A stretch of DNA of 64,000 nt from DAOUMF01 sp034408935 (GTDB lineage Bacteria; Chloroflexota; Dehalococcoidia; SM23-28-2; RBG-16-64-32). The first letter of the stretch is position 1. Every line of letters starts with the position of its first letter. Position numbers and translations under genes: made by a program. Shown piece by piece: positions 44,461 to 51,878 of the stretch. Below the pieces are notes generated by a model. It was not told where the DNA came from, did not search any database, and worked only from the letters and a program-made list of their open reading frames with translations. The stretch is taken from the NCBI GenBank assembly GCA_034408935.1, contig DAOUMV010000018.1, forward strand, positions 3,518 to 67,517, given 5' to 3'.

Positions 44461-45225
44461 ATGAGTAGGAGACTGCTGATCGGAGTCTCGCGACACATGA
44501 TTCCGATCCCTCGCATCCTGTGGCAGTGGCAGGTTCGCAAGGGTGCGCGGAGGACGAAAGCACATCTTGGGTTCATGTCCGAGGAGCATCATCTCGTCCG
44601 TGAGTTTGTCGTCCGAGAGCTTCCCCGTGTTGGAGAACCCCTATCGCCGGAATTCATCGCGGGGAACCTCAATCTGCCAGTGGCTCGGGTGAAGAGTATC
44701 CTGGACGAACTGGACAAGCACATGACCTTCGTGTGCAGGAACACAGAAGGAGCGGTCGTCTGGGCGTATCCTGTGACTGTCGAAAGCACACCGCATCACG
44801 TCACCTTCAGCACTGGTGAGCGGGTGTACGCGGCCTGAGCGATCGACGCGTTTGCGGTGCCCTTCGTGCAAGGGCGATTACGAGGAGAACCCCTGTCGGT
44901 TGTCATCACCACGGAATGCGAGCATTGTTCTCAGCCGATGCACATCGAGATAGACAGCGAACTGGGGTGTCGCGTCCAGGAGGACGGGGCTGACCCGATG
45001 ACTCTCATACCGATGGTGGACCCATCCAAACTGACGGATCCATGCATTACGGACGCGTTCTGACGGAGGTCCGTCTTCTTCTGGTCAGAAGAACATGCAA
45101 GAGAACACCGTCGGGAAGTGGGGGGAGCGCGCGGTCTGTATCTGACCTCGGAGGCGAGTAGCTACGTTACCCCGATCGCCCAGGGAGCGCTGTTTGCGTT
45201 TCCGCAACGCAGCAGACAGGCGTGA
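44461..45225 (+). CDS. Double-selenocysteine organomercurial lyase (MerB)-like protein, UGA-recoded
   Basis: Reading through two in-frame TGA codons (44836-44838, residue 126; 45061-45063, residue 201) gives a 254-residue MerB-family protein ending at TGA 45223-45225. N-terminal winged HTH (SPEFIAGNLNLPVARVKSIL) is followed by RVYAA-U-AIDAFAVPF, which aligns without gaps with RLYAWCALDTLIFP of E. coli MerB: U126 replaces catalytic Cys96 and Asp129 equals Asp99. Later AF-U-RRSVFFWS aligns with SFCCHVHFFAS, so U201 replaces catalytic Cys159. Each TGA is followed by a SECIS-like hairpin. ATG 44461 follows GGAGG. Without recoding it would appear as two truncated ORFs. MerB cleaves C-Hg bonds; the substrate here is inferred. 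Confidence 0.88.
44859..44875 (+). promoter_or_regulatory. SECIS-like hairpin for first UGA of the MerB-like gene
   Basis: GCCCTT-CGTGC-AAGGGC: six Watson-Crick pairs (plus an outer T-G), five-base loop with G in position two. The loop begins 26 bases after the TGA. Bacterial SECIS hairpins lie within the coding sequence with the loop about 16-37 bases from UGA. Confidence 0.7.
45076..45093 (+). promoter_or_regulatory. SECIS-like hairpin for second UGA of the MerB-like gene
   Basis: TTCTTCT-GGTC-AGAAGAA: seven perfect pairs closing a GGTC tetraloop, the loop motif contacted by SelB in E. coli fdhF. The loop begins 19 bases after the TGA. Confidence 0.8.
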
Positions 45226-45251
45226 GACATCGGCGGCTCGGAGCCGCTCAA

Positions 45252-45286
45252 GGCCACTACTAGTGGCCGTGACACCGGGGTATAAT
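45252..45286 (+). promoter_or_regulatory. Hairpin plus -10 element upstream of the Sec-DsbA gene
   Basis: GGCCACT-ACT-AGTGGCC (45252-45268) is a perfect 7-bp palindrome followed 12 bases later by TATAAT (45281-45286). No good -35 hexamer is present at 16-18 bases, so an activator binding the palindrome is possible. Confidence 0.4.
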
Positions 45287-45424
45287 GAATGCACTCGAAA
45301 GAGAGACTGGGCCATGTCATGGTTCACGCTTGCAGTTGAAGTTGCTCTCGCCCGGGGGAACGTAGGAAGTGGAGGGTGTTGAGCGGCCCAGTCCGCGTTC
45401 TTTGGCGGAAAGAGAGGACAGGAT

Positions 45425-46255
45425 ATGGGAGATGAGAGAGGCCGTCACGCTCGGAAGGGCAGTCAGGGAAAGACTGATAGGCCTGAGGCGCGGGGCTCAC
45501 CTAGCGGGAGGCCGACACATGTCATTTGGGCAGTAGTGTCCGCGGTGGTGCTGGTGGTCGCTGCGCCGGGCCTGTTTGTGGCGGGCTTCTTCACCAACGA
45601 ACTAGTAAGCGACGATGAGGGCGGGACGACTGTGGTCGCGCAGTCCAGCCCGTCCGCGGGTACGCCTTCGGCCCTGACGACACCTACGCCTGCACCAGTG
45701 GTGGAAGTGAGTGCTGACGATGACCCCTTCATAGGGCCGGAGGACGCGCCAGTAACGATCATCGAGTTCAGCGACTACCAGTGACCGTACTGCAAGCGTT
45801 TCCGTGACGAAACGCAGGATCAGATCCTGGAGACCTACGAGGGCAGCGTCAAGTTTGTGTACAGGGACTTCCCCATCGCCGGTCACCAGTACGCTCAGAA
45901 GGCTGCCGAGGCCAGCGAATGCGCCGACGACCAGGGCAAATTCTGGGAGTACCATGACCTCATGTTCGCCAACCAGAGTGCCCTCGACGTGGATAGCCTG
46001 AAGGGCTACGCGGAGCAACTGGGCCTGGACGCTGGAAAGTTCAACGACTGCCTGGATTCTGGTGAGCAGAGCTCGGAGGTGCAAAAGGATTACGAAGACG
46101 GCCAGAACGCAGGTGTCAGCGGCACGCCCAACTTCTTCATCAACGGTCAACTGGTGCCAGGGGCCATTCCATTCGAGGATTATCCGGATGAATCCGGTGC
46201 GACGCAGCCGGGGTTCAAGAGCATTATCGACGCCGCCCTGGAGGAGGCTGAGTAG
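45425..46255 (+). CDS. Selenocysteine-containing DsbA-like thiol oxidoreductase, membrane-anchored, UGA-recoded
   Basis: Reading through TGA 45782-45784 gives a 276-residue protein. A basic N-terminus and one transmembrane helix (about 32-56, HVIWAVVSAVVLVVAAPGLF) are followed by a Thr/Pro/Ala-rich linker and a DsbA/thioredoxin domain. The family motif EFSDYQCPYC appears as IIEFSDYQ-U-PYCKRF, so Sec120 replaces the nucleophilic Cys of CxxC. VYRDFPIAGHQYAQKAAEA, the cis-Pro loop SGTPNFFINGQLVPG and helical insert are intact on the far side of the TGA. Predicted extracytoplasmic oxidoreductase. A SECIS-like hairpin follows the TGA. The adjacent MerB-like gene has the same recoding. Confidence 0.92.
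45796..45815 (+). promoter_or_regulatory. SECIS-like hairpin for UGA of the DsbA-like gene
   Basis: GCGTTTC-CGTGAC-GAAACGC: seven perfect pairs, six-base loop beginning CGTG like the first MerB-like hairpin; the loop begins 18 bases after the TGA. Confidence 0.78.
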
Positions 46256-46324
46256 ACGCTGACGCCGCGGGCGACGGCGGCAGCGGCCCCGCTCCTTGAC
46301 AGCCGCTCCCCTGACGTACAGAAT

Positions 46325-46349
46325 CGGCCCCCGTCCAGGGGGCCGTTTT
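46325..46349 (+). terminator. Rho-independent terminator after the Sec-DsbA gene
   Basis: CGGCCCCC-GTCCA-GGGGGCCG followed by TTTT: eight perfect GC-rich pairs, 70 bases after the stop codon and before the convergent tRNA-Phe. Confidence 0.85.
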
Positions 46350-46362
46350 CGTATCTAGTGAC

Positions 46363-46437
46363 TGGTGCCGGGGGGCAGATTCGAACTGCCGCCACCGCGA
46401 TTTTCCGTCGCGTGCTCTACCCCTGAGCTACCCCGGC
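46363..46437 (-). tRNA. tRNA-Phe(GAA), with G instead of U at position 33
   Basis: Complete cloverleaf on the minus strand: acceptor GCCGGGG/CCCCGGC, D-arm GCTC/GAGC, anticodon stem CGCGA/TCGCG, T-arm GGCAG/CTGCC with loop TTCGAAT, discriminator A and encoded CCA (46365-46363). The anticodon loop is CGGAAAA, giving anticodon GAA but G at position 33, where U is almost universal. Confidence 0.88.
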
Positions 46438-46447
46438 ACCTAGCGCA

Positions 46448-46477
46448 ATTCTAGATACGGGCCGTAGGCGGCGTCAA
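46448..46477 (-). promoter_or_regulatory. Promoter of tRNA-Phe
   Basis: Minus strand TTGACG (46477-46472), 18-base spacer and TAGAAT (46453-46448), ten bases upstream of the tRNA. It is back to back with the ald promoter. Confidence 0.6.
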
Positions 46478-46487
46478 GGCAAAGGGA

Positions 46488-46516
46488 CTGACCGTACGGT
46501 GGCCCCGCAGTACAAT
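46488..46516 (+). promoter_or_regulatory. Promoter of alanine dehydrogenase gene
   Basis: CTGACC (46488-46493), 17-base spacer, TACAAT (46511-46516), 35 bases upstream of the GTG start. Confidence 0.55.
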
Positions 46517-46551
46517 TCCGCTGGAGGTCCCAAGTAGCCAAGGAGGCGTCT

Positions 46552-47661
46552 GTGAAGGTCGGCACAATCACCGAAACCAAGGTAGAGGAGTACCGCGTGG
46601 GCCTGACCCCCGCGGGGGCGAGCGCCCTCACGCAGGCTGGCCACGAGGTGTTGGTTCAGCGGGGCGCTGGCCTCGGCTCCGGCTTCTCGGACGCGGAGTA
46701 CGAAGCGGGCGGGGCCTCCCTCGTCGACACGGCAGCGGAGGTCGCCTCCGCGGTCGACCTCCTGGTCAAGGTCAAGGAGCCGCAGCCACCGGAGTTCTCC
46801 CTCCTGCGTCGCGGGCTCATCCTCTTCACGTACCTCCATCTGGCGCCTCTGCCGGACCTCACCCGCGCCCTCCTCGATTCCGGCGTCGACAGCATCGCCT
46901 ACGAGACTGTTCGCCGGCCGGATGGCTCGCTGCCGTTGCTCTTTCCCATGAGTCAGGTGGCCGGTCGCATGGCCGCCGAGGTGGGGGCGCAGCTCCTCAA
47001 GAAGCCTGGGCCCGGCCGGGGCAAGCTCCTGGGCGGTATCACCGGCGTCACCCCGGCCCGCGCCGTCGTCCTCGGCTCCGGGACCGTGGCGACCGCCGCC
47101 TGCCGTGTGCTCGCTGCCCTGGGGGCGCGGACCACCGTCCTCTCCCGCGACGCCCGTCGCCTCTCCACCCTGGAGGTCCAATTCCGCGGCCACCTGAGCA
47201 CTCGCGTCATTAACCCTGCCGCCCTGGCCGAGGAGCTGGTGGGGGCGGATCTCCTCATCAGCGGCGTGCTCGTACCTGGTGGAGTCGCTCCCAAGCTGGT
47301 CAGTCGTCAGATGGTGCGCTCCATGGGACCCGGCGCCGTAATCGTCGATGTCTCCATCGATCAGGGTGGCGTTTGTGAGACCTCCCGTCCCACGACGCAC
47401 ACCGAGCCTACATTCGTCGAGGAGGGTGTCGTCCACTACTGCGTGCCCAACATGCCGGGTGCTGTCCCCCGCACCTCCACCGAGGCTCTCACCTCTGTCA
47501 CCCTGCCGTACGTGCTCCACCTCGCCGATCGTGGCCTGGACGCGCTGCGCGAAGACGCGGCGTTGGCCGCTGGTGCCTGTAGCATCGGCGGCAAGCTAGT
47601 CACCGAGCCGGTGGCGCGGGCCCAGGGGTTGCCCTACACCCCTCTCGAGCAGGCTCTATGA
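46552..47661 (+). CDS. ald: Alanine dehydrogenase
   Basis: 369 residues starting at GTG after AAGGAGG. MKVGTITETKVEEYRVGLTP, VQRGAGLGSGFSDAEYEAGG, KVKEPQPPEFSLLR (substrate Lys) and the NAD-binding VVLGSGTVATAACRVLAALG are family hallmarks; VDVSIDQGGVCETSRPTTH and VPNMPGAVPRTSTEAL close the active site. It interconverts L-alanine and pyruvate with NAD+. The glycine-rich nucleotide loop (GSGTVA) lacks one Gly of the usual GxGxxG. Length is normal. Confidence 0.93.
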   Translation: MKVGTITETKVEEYRVGLTPAGASALTQAGHEVLVQRGAGLGSGFSDAEYEAGGASLVDTAAEVASAVDLLVKVKEPQPPEFSLLRRGLILFTYLHLAPLPDLTRALLDSGVDSIAYETVRRPDGSLPLLFPMSQVAGRMAAEVGAQLLKKPGPGRGKLLGGITGVTPARAVVLGSGTVATAACRVLAALGARTTVLSRDARRLSTLEVQFRGHLSTRVINPAALAEELVGADLLISGVLVPGGVAPKLVSRQMVRSMGPGAVIVDVSIDQGGVCETSRPTTHTEPTFVEEGVVHYCVPNMPGAVPRTSTEALTSVTLPYVLHLADRGLDALREDAALAAGACSIGGKLVTEPVARAQGLPYTPLEQAL

Positions 47662-47732
47662 CCACGAGAGGTTCTCATCGCTGGCAGGCCTCAGGCTGAT
47701 GTCGTGCCGCTTATGCTATACTTCAGCAAGTC

Positions 47733-48635
47733 GTGTCCTCTCTCCTGATCGTCGCCTCGGAGCCTCTGAGCGGTAAGACCGCCGTCGCTGTTGCCCTCGG
47801 CCGACGTTTCAAGGACGCCGGCCGCACTGTAGCCCTGGCCCGTCTGGCTGGAGACGGCCACGCCGACCCAGACGCAGGGCTGTACGCGGAACTGGCCTTC
47901 AACGACCGCCGTCGGCCTGGTCCCGTGGAGCCTCAGGACGCCGGCAGCGATGCCGACGTCACCCTCATCGAGGCCCCCGCCGGCGATGCCCGTGGCCTGG
48001 CTGAGTCCCTCCAGGCCAGGGCGCTCGTGGTGGCGGCCTACGCCGAGCCCCTGCCTGCCGATCTCCCTTCCTTCTGTGGGACTTTGGCTGGCTCCTGCGC
48101 AGGCATCGTCATCACTCGTGTCCCCCAGCGCCGCCTGGAGGTCACCCGGGCCGCCGCTGGGGATCTCGGTGCCCGACTGGTTGCCCTCATCCCGGAGGAC
48201 AGGACCCTGGCCGCGCCCTCCCTCGGCACCATCGCCGAGGCGCTGCAGGCGGAAGCGACCTTCCCCGACAGCACCCGCGAGGACATCATTGACCACCCCG
48301 TCATCTCCTCCATCAGCACCGACCCGGCTCAGGGCTACTTCGCCCGACATTCTCCCAACGCCGCCATCGTTCGCGGAGACAAGCCGGACCAGCAGTTGGG
48401 CGCCCTCAACGCCGGCGTCCCCTGCCTCATCGTTACCGGCGGCCAGCCTGTCGTCTCCTACGTGAAGGACCGCGCCGAGGAGGAGGAGATCCCCACCCTG
48501 GGGACGCCCTTTGACACCGTCGCTGCCGTCCAGCGGCTGGAGGCCCTCTACGCTGCCACGCCCTTCTCCGGCCAGGCTAAGGTGGAGCGGGCCGCTCAAT
48601 TGGCGGGCGAGCTGGACATCTCGTTCCTGGACTAG
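47733..48635 (+). CDS. P-loop plus DRTGG domain protein (BioD/phosphotransacetylase-N-like)
   Basis: 300 residues with a BioD-like P-loop (LLIVASEPLSGKTAVAVALG) and a C-terminal DRTGG domain (about 185-290; AAIVRGDKPDQQLGALNAGV, ILTG-like LIVTGGQPVVSYVKDRAEEE). This pairing is found at the N-terminus of some phosphotransacetylases and in stand-alone proteins, where it is thought to bind nucleotides and regulate. Starts at GTG with a -10-like TATACT near 47716. No acetate kinase or pta gene is near. Confidence 0.82.
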   Translation: MSSLLIVASEPLSGKTAVAVALGRRFKDAGRTVALARLAGDGHADPDAGLYAELAFNDRRRPGPVEPQDAGSDADVTLIEAPAGDARGLAESLQARALVVAAYAEPLPADLPSFCGTLAGSCAGIVITRVPQRRLEVTRAAAGDLGARLVALIPEDRTLAAPSLGTIAEALQAEATFPDSTREDIIDHPVISSISTDPAQGYFARHSPNAAIVRGDKPDQQLGALNAGVPCLIVTGGQPVVSYVKDRAEEEEIPTLGTPFDTVAAVQRLEALYAATPFSGQAKVERAAQLAGELDISFLD

Positions 48636-48646
48636 CCGGAAAAGGC

Positions 48647-48673
48647 AGCGGACGGGATCCAACCCCGTCCGCT
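48647..48673. terminator. Shared terminator between convergent genes
   Basis: AGCGGACGGG (48647-48656) and CCCGTCCGCT (48664-48673) form a perfect 10-bp stem with a seven-base loop. On the minus strand it is followed by GCCTTTT, so it terminates the zinc-ribbon gene best; it may also serve the plus-strand gene. Confidence 0.75.
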
Positions 48674-48695
48674 CTCTGCGTCGGCGTGCCGAAGG

Positions 48696-49253
48696 CTAGT
48701 GCTGGAAGCGGGCGGCCCCCACCTCTTGGGTCGCCGGAGAAGCCTCAAGCGGCTCCTCGTGCGTCTGGGTCAACTCCTCGCCGGGAACCTCGGGCGGGCT
48801 GGGCTGCGTAGCCGGGACCGCGCCCGGCCGCGCTGTTCCACAGGTGGGACAGGCCACCCAGGAGAAGCTCAGCAGCCGCTCGCATTTCGCGCACTGCTCT
48901 TTGAGCTGGGTCTGGCATGACGGGCAGTACTGAAAGTCCTTGTCGACGAGCCTGCGGCAGGACGGACAAGACCCTTCGTCCCCCAGCTCCCGAAGCAGCG
49001 CCTCCTCCTCCAGCGAACGGGCGTACGCCTCCTCGAGCGTCTCCCGCGGCCTCATCAGGAGGTACAGCGATAGCCCCGGCAGGTTGAACCCGGGGAAAAA
49101 CGATAGGACAACGAATACGGAGAGGACTTGAAGCGACGAGTCACGGGTGCGCTCGCGGATGTCGCGGTAGACCCATACGATTACGCTGAGCCACAACAAC
49201 ATCGCCCAAATGCCGGCCACAACGCTGACGAGGACTAGTATCGGTTCCTCCAT
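48696..49253 (-). CDS. Membrane protein with double zinc ribbon
   Basis: 185 residues. Two N-terminal transmembrane segments (ILVLVSVVAGIWAMLLWLSV and LQVLSVFVVLSFFPGFN) resemble PLDc_N/phospholipase-associated helices; the cytoplasmic tail has two zinc ribbons (CPSCRRLVDKDFQYCPSC; CAKCERLLSFSWVACPTC) and a disordered Pro/Glu-rich end. Function unknown; similar proteins act as small membrane adaptors. A TATAAT lies near 49294 on the minus strand. Confidence 0.78.
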   Translation of the reverse strand: MEEPILVLVSVVAGIWAMLLWLSVIVWVYRDIRERTRDSSLQVLSVFVVLSFFPGFNLPGLSLYLLMRPRETLEEAYARSLEEEALLRELGDEGSCPSCRRLVDKDFQYCPSCQTQLKEQCAKCERLLSFSWVACPTCGTARPGAVPATQPSPPEVPGEELTQTHEEPLEASPATQEVGAARFQH

Positions 49254-49391
49254 CGCTACCTGCCCTTGGTGCTACGGAATAAGCTTTTGCGCATTATATC
49301 ACGGTCAATCCGTTCGTTCCATCACTAGGTACAACGCGCGAGACCCGCTCTTGGCTTCCCTCCCAACCCCCGATAAACTGGTTTCGTACCG

Positions 49392-50617
<1,226 letters not shown>

Positions 50618-50621
<4 letters not shown>

Positions 50622-51367
50622 GCCAGCGCTTCCCTCGTCGCTCCGAAGGTGGTGTTGAGCAGAGTCTCCGTCCCGCTCACCCTGAGCCGGCCGGAGGCCG
50701 AGTCGAAGGGCGAGCGGAGCCACTACCTCCCGCTCGTTCCTTCCACCCCCTGATCCTCGCCTCCGCCTCGCCCCGGCGGCGCGACCTGCTGACCCGTCTC
50801 GGCCTACCGTTCGAGGTCGTCGAGGCCGATATCGACGAAAGCGCCCTCGCGGGGCGGCCGGAGCGCGTCGCCCGCCGCCTGGCCGTCGCCAAGGCCCGCG
50901 CCGTCGCCGCCAGGCGCCCCGACGCCACCGTCCTCGCCGCCGACACCGTCGTCGCTCACCGCGGCGACCTCCTCGGCAAGCCCCGCGACGCCGCCGAAGC
51001 TTGGGCCACCCTCAGGCGCCTGCGTGACCTTACCCACCGCGTCGTCACCGCCGTCGCCGTCATGCCGCCTGGCCGGCGCAGGCCCCTCCTCGGCCACGCC
51101 GTCACCCGCGTGGCCATGCGCCGCTACGCCGACGCCGAGATCGCCACCTCCATCGCCCGCGGCGACCCCTTCGACAAGGCTGGGGCCTATGCCATCCAGG
51201 ACGAGCGGCTCGCCCCCGTGGCGGCGCATCAGGGTTGCTACTGCAACGTGGTGGGTCTGCCCCTGTGGACGGCGATTCGCCTCCTTGGCCGCGCCGGTCT
51301 CGACATAACGCAGGTCGGGGCGACGGAGCTCTTGCCGCAGTGCGCCTCGTGCCCGCTGACGAGCTAG
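50618..51367 (+). CDS. maf: Maf-like nucleotide pyrophosphatase with a repeat-derived N-terminal extension
   Basis: 249 residues. The Maf core begins only at about residue 44 (LILASASPRRRDLLTRLGLP) and contains VVEADIDESA, VLAADTVVAH and GKPRDAAEAW, the substrate site of this house-cleaning pyrophosphatase. The first 43 residues are not conserved and include HPEPAGGRVEGRA, encoded by a degenerate copy of the interspersed repeat at 50674-50718. The GTG at 50618 is coupled to the upstream stop. The stop codon lies at the edge of another palindromic repeat. Confidence 0.9.
50674..50718. repeat. Degenerate interspersed repeat inside the maf 5' end
   Basis: CGCTCACCCTGAGC, then GAGTCGAAGGGCGAGCGGAG: the two halves of the CCTGAGCctgTCGAAGG repeat family, split here by a 12-base GC palindrome. 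A clean copy is at 53261-53292. Confidence 0.6.
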
Positions 51368-51425
51368 GCTCGCAATGACAAGCAGCGGGCGTCATTGCGA
51401 GGGGCGAAGCCTGTAGCAATCTCAC
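51363..51425. repeat. Palindromic repeat, left copy flanking GIY-YIG gene
   Basis: Inverted repeat CGCAATGAC (51371-51379) and GTCATTGCG (51391-51399) within a 44-base block (51363-51406) that is repeated identically 370 bases downstream. The right arm continues into GCAATCTCAC (51416-51425). Confidence 0.88.
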
Positions 51426-51435
51426 GAGAATCCCC

Positions 51436-51723
51436 ATGGGTAAGCAGTACTTCGTCTATATCATGACTAACAAGAGCAGCACCGTCCTTTACATGGGCGT
51501 CACCAACGACCTGAAGAGACGGGCTTATGAGCACAGGGAGAAACTCACCGGGGGATTCACCAGCAGGTATAAGGTCGGCAAGCTCGTCTACTACGAGGTG
51601 CTTGATGATCCTTCCGCTGCCATCCAGCGAGAAAAGCAGATCAAAGCGGGGTCGCGCAAGAAGAAAATGGGCCTCATCGATAGCATGAATCCCACGTGGC
51701 GCGACCTGTACGACAGTCTGTGA
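51436..51723 (+). CDS. GIY-YIG endonuclease-domain protein, repeat-flanked
   Basis: 95 residues, a single GIY-YIG domain: FVYIMTNKSSTVLYMGVTND with the (G/Y)IY-YIG pair represented by VYI...YMG, catalytic Arg in DLKRRAYEHR, and the closing Glu in AIQREKQIKAGSR. Such small free-standing nucleases (YhbQ-like) have no assigned substrate. The gene is framed by two identical 44-base palindromic blocks and, directly, by a perfect 10-bp inverted repeat (51416-51425 and 51720-51729), so gene plus repeats may be one mobile unit, by analogy with RAYT/REP. Confidence 0.85.
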   Translation: MGKQYFVYIMTNKSSTVLYMGVTNDLKRRAYEHREKLTGGFTSRYKVGKLVYYEVLDDPSAAIQREKQIKAGSRKKKMGLIDSMNPTWRDLYDSL

Positions 51724-51796
51724 GATTGCGTCGCTAGGCTCGCAATGACAAGCAGCGGGCGTCATTGCGAGGGGCGGAGACCCGAAGCAATATCCC
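51720..51796. repeat. Palindromic repeat, right copy flanking GIY-YIG gene
   Basis: GTGAGATTGC (51720-51729), then the 44-base block (51733-51776) identical to 51363-51406, with CGCAATGAC/GTCATTGCG at 51741-51749 and 51761-51769. Confidence 0.88.
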
Positions 51797-51878
51797 GATC
51801 GCCCCCCTGCCAGAGCTCACCACTCTCCACGCCCCCTTCTTCCTTCTTTCTCCATCCTCCTTCCTCTACAATAACCCC

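Noticed and set aside
44443..45063. Two separate small ORFs (44443-44838 and 44857-45063) as independent genes or as a decayed MerB pseudogene
   Set aside because: Both TGAs fall on catalytic Cys positions in one uninterrupted frame, no other stop or frameshift is present, and each TGA has a downstream hairpin of SECIS geometry; the neighbour shows the same pattern.
45223..45285. Third Sec codon at 45223 extending the MerB-like protein to the TAA at 45283
   Set aside because: The length is already typical at 45225, no Cys is expected there in the family, and the extension runs into a palindrome and a TATAAT element.
44836..45784. Alternative genetic code (UGA = Trp or Gly) as the explanation
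   Set aside because: Many genes here end normally at TGA (lpdA, E2, rlmD, ABC-2 ATPase) and tryptophan is coded by TGG throughout; the TGAs align with Cys, not Trp or Gly.
51363..51796. CRISPR array
   Set aside because: Only two copies of the repeat are present and the space between them is a protein-coding gene.
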